Origin: a bacterium
GTDB lineage: Bacteria; Auribacterota; Auribacteria; Auribacterales; Auribacteraceae
Reading direction: 5' to 3'
Assembly (NCBI GenBank): GCA_024233545.1
Contig: JACKPL010000007.1
Span: 97,394 to 161,393, forward strand
DNA length: 64,000 nucleotides
This document shows, one piece after another, positions 36,721 to 45,301 of the stretch (its first letter is position 1; each line of letters begins with the position of its first letter). The notes beneath the pieces are model-generated. The model had not been told where the DNA came from and did not search any database. It was given only the letters and a program-made list of their open reading frames with translations. The translations under genes were made by a program, and so were the position numbers.

Positions 36721-37310
36721 GATTTTTCCTTTCTAAGCAGATATTCAAGTTCATCAATTCGTTTTTGCATTGCGCGTATATAGCGCCGTTTTGTACGATC
36801 GCTCTGAAAATAACCGATACATTTTTTATAGTGGTAAAGGGCATTTTCTTTTTTGAATAATTTGTCGTATACGATGGCGAGGTTATAATGGGTGTCAGGG
36901 TCATCGGGAGTGATTGCCAGTGCTTTTGTGTATAATTTTCTGGCTTCTTCGAGATTATTCATTTTTTGTTTGATGACGCCAAGATTAAAAAGCGCTTGCG
37001 GATGGTTTTTATCTAAATCAAGCGTTTTTCTAAATTCAGGCTCAGCTTCTTGAAATAGTCCTCGCCGTAGTAAAAGAAGCCCAAGATGGTAATGAAGCAT
37101 ACTATCGTCAGGCGAAGATTCGAGTTCCTGAAGAATAATCTGATGTGCATGCTCGTATTCTTGATTATCGATCAATTGTATAATATTCTGATGAACGTCC
37201 GATAAAGAGCCGGTGCTGTCTTGTCCGTTTTCTTTTGGAGGCGCAACAGTTGCGCATCCCGTCATTTCGAGTAAAGCGAAACAAAGCACTGCGATAAAAT
37301 TTTTTTTCAT
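36717..37310 (-). CDS. TPR-repeat lipoprotein
   Basis: 197 aa. The ATG at 37310 starts a lipoprotein signal with lipobox LLEMTGC (Cys at about 19); the longer frame adds 21 residues that would spoil the signal. Residues 50-180 form three to four TPR units (MLHYHLGLLLLRRGLFQEAE, PQALFNLGVIKQKMNNLEEA, PDTHYNLAIVYDKLFKKENA). C-terminal basic coil. Likely an outer-membrane assembly or envelope scaffold protein acting with the adjacent HEAT-repeat protein; function inferred from domains only. Confidence 0.82.
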   Translation of the reverse strand: MKKNFIAVLCFALLEMTGCATVAPPKENGQDSTGSLSDVHQNIIQLIDNQEYEHAHQIILQELESSPDDSMLHYHLGLLLLRRGLFQEAEPEFRKTLDLDKNHPQALFNLGVIKQKMNNLEEARKLYTKALAITPDDPDTHYNLAIVYDKLFKKENALYHYKKCIGYFQSDRTKRRYIRAMQKRIDELEYLLRKEKS

Positions 37311-37390
37311 AATGGTTGTATATAATACGTAGTCATACCGTGTATTCATGGGGGCATTATATCCATTTGGCAAATCAAGTGCAAGGTTTC

Positions 37391-38485
37391 TTAAAACGAA
37401 TAAAGTATTTCTGCGGCTTTCGAAGCTCCGTCAGATGCGCATCTAGGAAAATCTCCGGAAGTTTTTGAGTTCTCTAGTAAATTGTGTAAATCAGTGTTCC
37501 ATTGTCCGCTAAAAAAGATATTCTTGTCAATGAGGCGCGATGGAATATAGGTTTTTACTGCGTGTTCAAGGACTGGATATTCAACAAAATCATCACGGGA
37601 TATATAAAGTATCGGGGTGTGTGTTGCGATACATTCCGATACGGTCCCGTAGCCGAGTTTCGCCACAACACTATCTGCGGCATTAACAAGGTCGGGATGG
37701 TTCAACTCGCTTCGATAGGGCAGAAGAAGATAATTGTTGCCTCGCTGATATTGAGTGTGAAAGCCGATAAAGAAAAAGTCGGTATTTTTTTTTGTCATCT
37801 CAAGAAAGTCAAAGTTTTTGATAGCAAATCCGCCGAAAGAACAAAGGATAATCGGTCGTTTTTCTTGGTTAACCCGCAGTTTTTTGCGGGTTGTGTCGGG
37901 CGAAGACAGCGCGGGGCGGGCGATAAGAGGAATGTCCCGTACGTTGGGAAATGCAGAAAAATCGCCGTGGAAAGGAAGCCGCAAGAGAAGATCGGCATAA
38001 CCGTATCCTCTGCGCATATCATCGATAATATGTGAAAATTGCGGGTATTCTTGGCAGTATGGAGCGAAAATCCAATCCCAAGAAAAATTGGAAATACCAA
38101 TGCTTTTTATGCCTGCTTTATGAGCAATGTAAAATGCGGCAGGAGGAATATCGCCAACTATGAGAGTAATAGCGTGTTTTCTGATAAAATCTAGCTCATT
38201 TAGTAAAAAAACACGCCGCTCTGCGATTAAATTTTCATAGTTAAGAAGAGACTGCTTTTTGTCGAGATGGATAAAATCGTGCTGATGGGTGCCGGTGTCA
38301 ATGTGCAGAGCATGGAAATGAAAAGCATTTCCTAATGCATCGTCAAAAATCCAACGCGGTGCATTAGTGCGAATATAGAGAGCGGCATCAGGGTATCGGG
38401 TATTCAGTTCGCTGAGAACAGCACACATTCTGGTAGCATGCCCGAATCCATGCCCGCTAATGTAAAAAAGTATAGTTCTATTCAT
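37391..38485 (-). CDS. GT-B fold glycosyltransferase-like protein (arabinokinase N-domain type)
   Basis: 364 aa. Starts with ILFYISGHGFGHATRM, the nucleotide-sugar-transferase-like loop seen in MurG-type enzymes and in the N-terminal half of plant L-arabinokinases. A C-terminal donor-binding half includes ILCSFGGFAIKNFD and the SVVAKLGYGTVSECIATHTP stretch (G-x-G-T-x-x-E). No membrane helices. Likely transfers or recognises an activated sugar; the substrate is unknown. It stands alone 80 bp upstream of the TPR lipoprotein gene on the same strand. Confidence 0.75.
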   Translation of the reverse strand: MNRTILFYISGHGFGHATRMCAVLSELNTRYPDAALYIRTNAPRWIFDDALGNAFHFHALHIDTGTHQHDFIHLDKKQSLLNYENLIAERRVFLLNELDFIRKHAITLIVGDIPPAAFYIAHKAGIKSIGISNFSWDWIFAPYCQEYPQFSHIIDDMRRGYGYADLLLRLPFHGDFSAFPNVRDIPLIARPALSSPDTTRKKLRVNQEKRPIILCSFGGFAIKNFDFLEMTKKNTDFFFIGFHTQYQRGNNYLLLPYRSELNHPDLVNAADSVVAKLGYGTVSECIATHTPILYISRDDFVEYPVLEHAVKTYIPSRLIDKNIFFSGQWNTDLHNLLENSKTSGDFPRCASDGASKAAEILYSF

Positions 38486-38532
38486 CCGTAAACCGTTTCA
38501 TATAGACAGATAATAATATACAGAAGCATAAA

Positions 38533-38565
38533 TTGTTTCCTGTTGGCGTTTGGGTATACTATAAT
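38533..38565 (+). promoter_or_regulatory. Weak candidate promoter upstream of the 38605 operon
   Basis: TTGTTT, 16 bp, TATACT, with an overlapping TATAAT at 38560-38565, about 40 nt before the start codon. Only the -10 is convincing. Confidence 0.3.
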
Positions 38566-38604
38566 AATGCCTAATGGATGAAAGTATAGATAAAAAGGAT
38601 TGAA

Positions 38605-39282
38605 ATGTCAGTTAAAAAAGAAATTGAATCAATTAGTTTCAGCTGGAATTTTTCCATAATGATGTTGAAATTCCTTTTTTATTTTTGTGTGACGATGTTT
38701 TTAGCCGGATGTTCTATGGTGTTCCTCTCGATTGAGCGGAATAAAATGGTTCCGGTTATATTGGTTTTTTTCGGTATTTTAATATTCGCGTTTTTGATCC
38801 TCGAACGAAAACTCTTATCCGCAGGGTTGACGCAAATAGATTCCGATGCAGGAACCATTACTCAACGGTGTTTCTCCCTTAAAAGACGCATTACGTCGTG
38901 TGATGCGATTGAGCATTTCGTCGTACAACGTATGTTTATCGAAGGGAAGGTATTGCTATATACCGTCTTTGTGATTCTAAAAAATGGAAAAAAAATCGGG
39001 TTGGGGCAAGAACGCGACCTAAAAACGCTTCAGCAGAAAATGTGTTGTGTTCAAAATATGTTCGGGAGTGAAATCATTCAGGAAGATGTATTTCACAATA
39101 ATTTTTTATCGTTTGATTTCAAGAAACTCATAGCGTTTATCATTCCTTTGGCGGTAATTTTTATTGTCCGCGGCGGAGTATCGTCGCCGGTATTGCAAAA
39201 GAACAAGTTTTTGATTGTTATTTTAATTCCGATGAGCTATCTTGTACTGCATTGGGTTTCAGCGAGGGGAAGAAACAAGTAA
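38605..39282 (+). CDS. Membrane protein of unknown function
   Basis: 225 aa. Two N-terminal membrane helices (about 20-40 and 48-66), a central soluble region of about 100 residues with a beta-rich DSDAGTITQRCFSLKR segment, and two C-terminal helices (about 172-188 and 198-217). The layout resembles PH-domain-like membrane proteins of unknown role. AAGGA lies 7 nt before the ATG. Its TAA is directly followed by the nrnA ATG, making it the first gene of a four-gene run. Confidence 0.65.
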   Translation: MSVKKEIESISFSWNFSIMMLKFLFYFCVTMFLAGCSMVFLSIERNKMVPVILVFFGILIFAFLILERKLLSAGLTQIDSDAGTITQRCFSLKRRITSCDAIEHFVVQRMFIEGKVLLYTVFVILKNGKKIGLGQERDLKTLQQKMCCVQNMFGSEIIQEDVFHNNFLSFDFKKLIAFIIPLAVIFIVRGGVSSPVLQKNKFLIVILIPMSYLVLHWVSARGRNK

Positions 39283-40272
39283 ATGGATTGGTCATATCTT
39301 AAACACATTATTCAAAATAACGATGCATTTGTTGTTACATCGCATATCGGTTTGGATGGCGACGCTGTCGGTTCTGCGGTTGCACTTGATTCATATCTCA
39401 AACGGTGCGGCAAAAAAAGCGTTATTATTACACAAGACCCTATTCCCGAGGTGCTTCGGTTCATTGTAAACGGCAACGAAACCTATACTGCCGACCAGAA
39501 GAATTTAGCTGAAATTATCAAAAAATGCGATGTGGCATTTGTGGTTGACGTGAGCAAATATGACCATGTCGGAGAAACAGCGTGGCAGTTGATTCAAGCA
39601 TTCAGCAAACACGTTGTCTGTATCGATCATCACCGATGCGACGAGCCTCTCGGCGATTATGCTTATATCGATACAACCGCCAGTTCGGTAGGTATTCTTT
39701 TATATGATTTGTTTACTGCCTATGACCCTTCTCTCATTGATATACCAATCGCCTCAGCGTTATACACTACGATTTTAACCGATACCGGCAATTTCAAGTT
39801 TTCCAATACTAATCCTCATGCATATAAAGTTGCAGGAGAATTACTTCAGAAAAATATCAACCATAGTGCAATTTGCCAGGCTATACATGAAAATTATTCA
39901 TGGAGCAGATTTGGTTTATTACACGAAACCTTGGGTACGCTTACGAAAGAAGCCGACGGAAAAATTGCGTGGATGAAGATTACTCAGGCCGCATTAGAAA
40001 AGACACATGCAACATTTGAAGATTCCGACGGATTTGTAGATATACCGCGTACGATAAGCCATGTGGAAGTGAGTATATTGTTTCGCGAAATAGACAACCA
40101 GACTACCCGTGCAACGTTCCGTTCTAAGAATTACGTTGAAGTTAATAAACTCGCGGGCGGGTTCGGCGGCGGCGGCCATGCGCGGGCGGCAGGGGCAACT
40201 TTGAATTGCCCGATCGATGAAGCAGTAATAAAGGTTATTAATCAAACTAAAGGATTTCTGCATTATGCCTGA
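39283..40272 (+). CDS. nrnA: DHH/DHHA1 phosphoesterase, NrnA-like
   Basis: 329 aa. DHH domain with THSHIGLDGDAVGSAVAL-like motif I (SHIGLDGDAVGS), motif II VVDVSKYD, the DHH motif in CIDHHRCDEPLGDYAY, and TDTGNFKFSNT; C-terminal DHHA1 domain with the substrate-binding GGFGGGGHARAAGA. Family members degrade nano-RNA of 2-5 nt and dephosphorylate pAp; bacterial relatives also cleave linear di-nucleotide breakdown products of c-di-GMP/c-di-AMP. The ATG immediately follows the stop of the preceding gene, and the end overlaps the archease gene by 8 bp. Confidence 0.93.
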   Translation: MDWSYLKHIIQNNDAFVVTSHIGLDGDAVGSAVALDSYLKRCGKKSVIITQDPIPEVLRFIVNGNETYTADQKNLAEIIKKCDVAFVVDVSKYDHVGETAWQLIQAFSKHVVCIDHHRCDEPLGDYAYIDTTASSVGILLYDLFTAYDPSLIDIPIASALYTTILTDTGNFKFSNTNPHAYKVAGELLQKNINHSAICQAIHENYSWSRFGLLHETLGTLTKEADGKIAWMKITQAALEKTHATFEDSDGFVDIPRTISHVEVSILFREIDNQTTRATFRSKNYVEVNKLAGGFGGGGHARAAGATLNCPIDEAVIKVINQTKGFLHYA

Positions 40273-40693
40273 TATGCCGGAAATAACAGTTCTTGAGCAT
40301 ACGGCAGATTATTTTGTCGAAATTTCGGGCAAGACGCTACAAGAATTGTTTCGAGCAGGGATGTGGGCTGTTACATCATATTGTACCGACGGCACATATT
40401 ATGGTGACATTGATTGCGTATTATTCAGCCTCATTGAAGAAACAGCGGATTCTCTTGAAAATTTATTCATAGCGTTTCTTAATGAGATGTTATTTCTTAT
40501 GACAGAAACGAGCGGGGTATATTACCGCATCGATTTCGATTGCCTAACTGAGCACAAACTGCAAGCAACAATATGGGGTGTTGACAAAAAGTCTGTGCCA
40601 AGCGGCGGCGAGATAAAAGCGGCTACATATCACAACTTATCTCTCGGTTTTAATGAAGAAAAATGGAATGCCCGCATTCTATTTGATGTATGA
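40265..40693 (+). CDS. Archease-family protein
   Basis: 142 aa, the standard length. Opens with the family's EHTAD (ITVLEHTADYFVEISGKTLQELF), has the helix ENLFIAFLNEMLFL, and ends with the conserved K-A-x-T-Y-H (IKAATYHNLSL) and a terminal RILFDV whose Asp contributes to the metal site. Archeases activate the RNA ligase RtcB by helping guanylylation. No rtcB lies in the window, so the partner is elsewhere or the role differs. Overlaps nrnA by 8 bp. Confidence 0.92.
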   Translation: MPDMPEITVLEHTADYFVEISGKTLQELFRAGMWAVTSYCTDGTYYGDIDCVLFSLIEETADSLENLFIAFLNEMLFLMTETSGVYYRIDFDCLTEHKLQATIWGVDKKSVPSGGEIKAATYHNLSLGFNEEKWNARILFDV

Positions 40694-40710
40694 TTGTAAG
40701 GAGGAATACT

Positions 40711-41169
40711 ATGTTCAGACAGATTCTTTGTCCTACGGATTTTTCGAAGTATTCGGATATTATTATGAATTACGCCGAATCGCTTGCCGAACGTTTTGAT
40801 TCGCATATTTATTTACTGCATTGCATAGAAATTCTTCTGCCCGATCCTGAATACACTGCGGCATATGCTGATTTTGAACAGCTCTATCAGGCTATGGAGA
40901 AAAATTCGCATATAAAACTTAACCAAATCCAAAAACGTTTTGAAAGCAAGAATATACCCGTTACCAGTAAAATAATCATTGGAAAACCGTTTGTGGAAAT
41001 TATTAAATATGCAAAGGGAGTTTCTGCAGATTTAATCATAATGGGAACACATGGAGCATCCGCTCTGAGCCATATTCTCTTTGGATCGACTGCAGATAAA
41101 GTAGTGCGTAAAGCGCCTTGTCCGGTAATGACAGTAAAACATCCAGACCATACGTTCATTTTGCCTTAA
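40711..41169 (+). CDS. Universal stress protein (UspA family)
   Basis: 152 aa from the ATG at 40711, which has a perfect AAGGAGG 6-7 nt upstream. Typical Usp fold: ILCPTDFSKYS start, central IIGKPFVEIIKYAKGVSADLIIM-like strand-helix (DLIIMGTHG), and the ATP-binding G-x2-G-x9-G-S motif (MGTHGASALSHILFGSTA) followed by CPVMTVK. ATP binding is therefore likely. Last gene of the 38605-41169 run. Confidence 0.94.
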   Translation: MFRQILCPTDFSKYSDIIMNYAESLAERFDSHIYLLHCIEILLPDPEYTAAYADFEQLYQAMEKNSHIKLNQIQKRFESKNIPVTSKIIIGKPFVEIIKYAKGVSADLIIMGTHGASALSHILFGSTADKVVRKAPCPVMTVKHPDHTFILP

Positions 41170-41246
41170 GTTCCGGCGATAGGATTCCGCTTTGTTGTTT
41201 AGTATGCCAATATAATCTCATGGTATCGTTGAGTAAGGAAACTGCA

Positions 41247-42506
41247 ATGAATATTGTTATTGCTAACCGTAGGTTTTTCCCGTATTCCGGGCCTGAACGT
41301 TACATGTTTTCCATTATCAATACATTACAGCAAGACGGATGTACCGTTATTCCTTTTTCGGTGAAGCGCACACAGAATATCCCAACAGAATACAGCCGCT
41401 ATTTTGTTAATCCGCCGTACGGAGAAAATATCGTTCATTATCGTGACGCCAACCCGTCACTGCGTCAAAAGATGCGCGTTTTTGCGAATTGCATCTATTC
41501 CCTTGAAGCAAAAAAAAATATGCTCCGCTTATTAAGCGAAAACAAAGTTGATTTAGTATATATCCTTCAAATTGACAATGATATATCACCGAGTATCATT
41601 CATGCGTGCCGGAAGCATTCAGTGCCGGTTGTTATGCGCCTTTCCGCATTTTCTCTTATTTGCGGCAGTTATTATTGTATGCGCGATAAAGAGTTTTGCA
41701 CGTTATGCGTTACGAAAAACCCTTTGCAATGTACAAAATATAAATGTATAAGAAAAGATTTTCTTCCCAGTTTTGCTCGGTCAATTTCTATGGTTGTCCA
41801 TAATTTTTTACGCATATATGATTATGTTGATGCATTTATATGTCCCTCCGATTTCTTGCGCCGGACGTTTATCCAAGCGGGTTTCCCTGAAAAAAAGTTC
41901 TATCAGGTGAATAGTTTCGTGAATCCCGACGATTATCAGCCGAATTATACTCATAGCGGTTATGCGTTGTATTTCGGGCGAATTTCTTGGGAAAAGGGGA
42001 TTGATTATCTGGTGCGTGCTCAAAAAATGCTCGGCGAAGGAACATATCCGCTCTATATTGTCGGTGAAGCTGATGACCCTGCATATCTTGAGAATATTAA
42101 AACCATTGTAGAGACTGAATCGATACCCAATATTACGTTTTTAGGATATAAATCCGGCAATGAATTAAAGGAAATCGTGCGTAATTCACGGTTTATTGTT
42201 GCTCCGTCGGTATATCACGACAACAGCCCGATGACGGTTACAGAATCGTTGGCATTCGGGAAACCGGTTGTCGGAAGTGATTTAGGGGGGATAGCAGATC
42301 AAATTGCAGAAGGATGCGGATTTAAAGTTCCGTCAAAAGATGCAAAAAGCCTTTCTGAAAAAATGAAGGTTCTTTGGGAAAACGACGCACTGGTTGCCGA
42401 ATATGGTAGAAATGCGCGAAACCATTTTGAAAAACATTATTCGCCTCAGCAACATTATTCGCAGTTGAAACATATTTTTATGAAATGCGTTCAGAAACAT
42501 CAATAA
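41247..42506 (+). CDS. GT4-family glycosyltransferase
   Basis: 419 aa GT-B enzyme. N-terminal acceptor half starts IVIANRRFFPYSGPERYMF; it contains a cysteine-rich loop (CGSYYCMRDKEFCTLC) seen in many capsule GT4 enzymes. The C-terminal donor half has GRISWEKGIDYLVRA, the VAPSVYHDNSPMTVTESLAFGKPVV-type E-x7-E region (PMTVTESLAFG) and GSDLGG. The ATG at 41247 was chosen because AAGGA lies 8 nt upstream; the longer frame begins within the Usp gene. Followed by the WecG-STAS gene 112 bp on, so both likely act on the same surface glycan. Confidence 0.92.
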   Translation: MNIVIANRRFFPYSGPERYMFSIINTLQQDGCTVIPFSVKRTQNIPTEYSRYFVNPPYGENIVHYRDANPSLRQKMRVFANCIYSLEAKKNMLRLLSENKVDLVYILQIDNDISPSIIHACRKHSVPVVMRLSAFSLICGSYYCMRDKEFCTLCVTKNPLQCTKYKCIRKDFLPSFARSISMVVHNFLRIYDYVDAFICPSDFLRRTFIQAGFPEKKFYQVNSFVNPDDYQPNYTHSGYALYFGRISWEKGIDYLVRAQKMLGEGTYPLYIVGEADDPAYLENIKTIVETESIPNITFLGYKSGNELKEIVRNSRFIVAPSVYHDNSPMTVTESLAFGKPVVGSDLGGIADQIAEGCGFKVPSKDAKSLSEKMKVLWENDALVAEYGRNARNHFEKHYSPQQHYSQLKHIFMKCVQKHQ

Positions 42507-42618
42507 GTGCTTGAATAGTGAAATGTAATTAGGACTTAAATTCTTTGCCGTAAAATGATACTGTATATAATATGTGATCTGAAAAAGTATAAAAATCCGT
42601 TGAGATCAGGAGAAAAGA

Positions 42619-44136
42619 ATGTGGCGTGATACCTGTCTGATTTTGGGGATGTGCATTGATAATGTAACTCTTCAAGAATGTGCAGATAGAATTTTTGAAA
42701 TCATCGAGAGTTATTCTCAGCATAAAACAGCCTCTTATGCGGCAACGGTAAATGTTGATTTTCTTGTGAATACACATTCATGCCTTTTGAATCGTACCCG
42801 TCGCCCGGAATTGCTTGAATCCCTTCGCAGTGCAGGGCTCATTACAGCAGACGGTATGCCGCTTATATGGATAAGCTGGATGCTTGGATGCCCGCTTAAA
42901 GAACGTGTGACTGGTGCGGATTTAATTCCTGTACTGGCAGAACAGGCGGCAAAGAGGAACAAAAAAATGTATTTTCTCGGAGGGCGTCCTGGCAGTGGTA
43001 CGGCAACAGCACAATTATTGGAAGAAAAATATCCCGGCTTTTCCGTATCAGGTGTTCAGCTTGCAACAGTAGAAGTCGAAGGGAGAGAATTAAGCAACAG
43101 CATAGAGCACGATTGTGTTTTTATTGATTCGATCAACCAGTCTGATGTTGATATTTTACTGCTGAGTTTAGGAAATCCCCGGCAAGAAGTATGGTTTCAT
43201 CGAAATCGGGATGAGTTGAATGTTCCTGTTTCCATCGGGATCGGCGGAACGTTTGAGGTGTTAGCCGGAGCGGTTTCCCGTGCCCCGAAATGGATGCAGA
43301 ATTGGGGTATGGAATGGATATTTCGTATACTGCAGGAACCAAAACGCTTATGGAAACGTTATCTCATCGGTTTCTTTAAAATCACTGCTTTCGCATTTCC
43401 GCTGGTATTCTATTATTCGTGGAGACGGATAATGTATCTCATGTATCTGAAAAAGACATCTCATCAATATATTAAATACCGATTTCCCGCCACGCAAAAA
43501 AAAGGTGTGTCTGTCTTAAAATTCTCTGCCTGTATCGACCATGACATACTCCCTTTACTGAAGAAAACGGAAGAAGAAATTACGCGCATATCAGTCTTGA
43601 TACTAGATTTTAAAGAAGCAATGCTTGTATCGCCGACAGGAATGGGGTACCTTATACAGCTTATGCGAAAGATGCGGTCTGCTTCGGTGTCTGTCTGCAT
43701 GCTGAATGTGCCGGCGCATATTCGAAAGCTGATGATATGCAATAGGATATGGGATGTTTTTGCTCCTCTCGTGTTTCCATCTATAGAATCGGTTTTCCAT
43801 AGTTTTTTCTCTACGATAAATGAAAAAACGCTCTTATATGATATGCAGGAATCTGCTACGGAAGTGAATGTATATATTTTTGGTAAACTTGAGAATAAAA
43901 CCGATAGCGCTGAGTTTCTAAGTAAAATAATGTCAAAGGCGGCCGGTAAAAAATGCAGTATCGATTTTTCTCATTGCATATCTATAGGAAACGCTGGTTT
44001 AAAAATGCTTATCGATCTACACGATGCATTAGCAGAACAAGGAGAAAATTGTGTGTTAAATGCGTTGAATGACAGGTGTAGGCAAATGTTGTGCATTTCG
44101 AAAATAGATACGATGTTTACTATTGCAAAAAAGTAA
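42619..44136 (+). CDS. WecG/TagA/CpsF glycosyltransferase fused to two STAS domains
   Basis: 505 aa. Residues 1-245 are a full WecG/TagA/CpsF (GT26) domain: TVNVDFLVN, GLITADGMPLIWIS, ERVTGADLIP, YFLGG, LLLSLGNPRQEVW, IGIGGTFEVLAGAVSRAPKWMQ and EWIFRILQEPKRLWKRYL. A membrane-associating helix (about 250-268) follows. Residues 295-395 form a STAS fold (LILDFKEAMLVSPTGMGYL, then VCMLNVPAHIRKLM), and 410-505 a second (SIDFSHCISIGNAGLKML). The usual phospho-acceptor D-S-S-G reads S-P-T-G in the first and G-N-A-G in the second. AGGAGA 6 nt before the ATG. Confidence 0.9.
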   Translation: MWRDTCLILGMCIDNVTLQECADRIFEIIESYSQHKTASYAATVNVDFLVNTHSCLLNRTRRPELLESLRSAGLITADGMPLIWISWMLGCPLKERVTGADLIPVLAEQAAKRNKKMYFLGGRPGSGTATAQLLEEKYPGFSVSGVQLATVEVEGRELSNSIEHDCVFIDSINQSDVDILLLSLGNPRQEVWFHRNRDELNVPVSIGIGGTFEVLAGAVSRAPKWMQNWGMEWIFRILQEPKRLWKRYLIGFFKITAFAFPLVFYYSWRRIMYLMYLKKTSHQYIKYRFPATQKKGVSVLKFSACIDHDILPLLKKTEEEITRISVLILDFKEAMLVSPTGMGYLIQLMRKMRSASVSVCMLNVPAHIRKLMICNRIWDVFAPLVFPSIESVFHSFFSTINEKTLLYDMQESATEVNVYIFGKLENKTDSAEFLSKIMSKAAGKKCSIDFSHCISIGNAGLKMLIDLHDALAEQGENCVLNALNDRCRQMLCISKIDTMFTIAKK

Positions 44137-44210
44137 ATGCGTCGTAGAAAATAAAACCGAGCTCTGGACGTTTTTTGTTAATTAGTTTCCCGATAAAGGA
44201 TAATTGGGGC

Positions 44211-44234
44211 ATGAGAAGAATCGGGAGGGAGTGA
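44211..44234 (+). other. Possible 7-codon leader ORF with RBS-sequestering repeat
   Basis: ATG to TGA encodes MRRIGRE, with AAGGA about 10 nt upstream, ending 3 bp before the GTG of the pentapeptide gene. TCCCGAT (44188-44194) can pair with ATCGGGA (44220-44226), which overlaps that gene's GGAGG. Suggests translational control but could be chance. Confidence 0.25.
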
Positions 44235-44237
44235 CAA

Positions 44238-44864
44238 GTGCTTCATGAATTCAGGCAAATTTCAATAGGTGAATTACAGCATATTTTTAATCAGCATGCC
44301 ATTTGGTTGGAGACAGGGTTTTCTAATGGGGCACGGGCGGATTTAAGCGGAGCTGATTTAAACAGCATTGATTTGAGTTGCTGTGATTTGCGCCGAATCG
44401 ATTTCAGCGGTGCCGATATGCGCGGTGCAATCCTCAATGACGCCGATTTGAGGGATTCTGACTTGCGTGCGGCGCATCTTACCCGCGCGAAATTGCAGAA
44501 TGCTGATTTACGCAGGGCTGATTTGTGGCGGGCAAAGGTATGGGAATCCGATTTGCGCAGTGCCAATCTCGACCGAGCACTTTTAAGCGAAGCAGTGATG
44601 TACAATGCAAACCTTTCTAATGCCTGCCTTACCGGCGCCGATTTGTGGTGTGCAGATTTGCGGAAGGTACATTTCGCGGATGCTGATTTGTCGAATCATA
44701 AAGAGACTGATAAACACACTATTTTAACCGGTGCCAAATTATATGGAATAGAAAAAACAGGCTGGAATATCAGCGGAGTACTATGTGAATATGCCTATTG
44801 GGATAAGCTTGGCGAAATGAAAACAGATTATGAATCCGGCATGTTCGAAAAAGAATTTGCGTAG
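44238..44864 (+). CDS. Pentapeptide-repeat protein
   Basis: 208 aa. GTG start chosen because GGGAGGG lies 7-8 nt upstream. Residues 30-155 are about 25 tandem A(D/N)LxX pentapeptides (SGADLNSIDLSCCDLRRIDF, ADLRRADLWRAK), which fold into a square right-handed beta-helix. The flanking N-terminal helix and C-terminal 50 residues are non-repetitive. Members range from gyrase-protecting DNA mimics to structural proteins; nothing here points to one of these. Possibly co-transcribed with the WecG-STAS gene 100 bp upstream. Confidence 0.9.
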   Translation: MLHEFRQISIGELQHIFNQHAIWLETGFSNGARADLSGADLNSIDLSCCDLRRIDFSGADMRGAILNDADLRDSDLRAAHLTRAKLQNADLRRADLWRAKVWESDLRSANLDRALLSEAVMYNANLSNACLTGADLWCADLRKVHFADADLSNHKETDKHTILTGAKLYGIEKTGWNISGVLCEYAYWDKLGEMKTDYESGMFEKEFA

Positions 44865-44884
44865 ATTTTTGATTCGGCGGATTT

Positions 44885-45229
44885 CTAATGAGGTTTTATA
44901 TCATTGTTTGATAGTTGCAGGTGCGTAACAATCCTATTGCCAATGAGATGAGACTGGATAACCTCATCGATATCTTCTTTGCATGAAAACGAATACCATA
45001 CTCCTTCAGGATAGATAACCATAACCGGCCCGCATTCGCACCGGTTTAAACAGCCGGATGAATTAACGCGAACACGGCGTACTTTCAGTTCTTTGCACCG
45101 TTTTTTCATATATATGCGCAGATCGTCCGAGGCAAGGGATGCGCAACAAGGGCGTGAATGTTCCGATGTGCGGCTATGGGTGCATACAAAGATATGCCGT
45201 TGGTAAAAAAGCGGTTCACTATTCATCAT
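44885..45229 (-). CDS. Thioredoxin-like [2Fe-2S] ferredoxin
   Basis: 114 aa. Thioredoxin-fold ferredoxin with the four cysteine ligands arranged as in Aquifex-type/NuoE-like domains: FVCTHS near residue 16, a CC pair at about 28, and SSGCLNRCECGPVMVIYPEG at about 58-70. The GVWYSF segment after the cluster is family-typical. Electron carrier; the partner is unknown, but the flavodoxin gene lies 73 bp upstream on the same strand. No clear ribosome site before the ATG. Confidence 0.88.
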   Translation of the reverse strand: MMNSEPLFYQRHIFVCTHSRTSEHSRPCCASLASDDLRIYMKKRCKELKVRRVRVNSSGCLNRCECGPVMVIYPEGVWYSFSCKEDIDEVIQSHLIGNRIVTHLQLSNNDIKPH

Positions 45230-45234
45230 TACTA

Positions 45235-45272
45235 TTAAAAGAAGAGCCCATAGGTGTTGGTTCCTACGGGCT
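45235..45272 (-). terminator. Terminator or attenuator after flavodoxin
   Basis: On the minus strand AGCCCGTAGG, an 8-nt loop and CCTATGGGCT form a 10-bp stem (one G-U), followed by CTTCTTTTAA. It sits between the flavodoxin stop and the ferredoxin start, so it may end the message or attenuate read-through into ferredoxin. Confidence 0.65.
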
Positions 45273-45301
45273 GTGTGTATGCATTAAGAGTACCGGAACA
45301 A

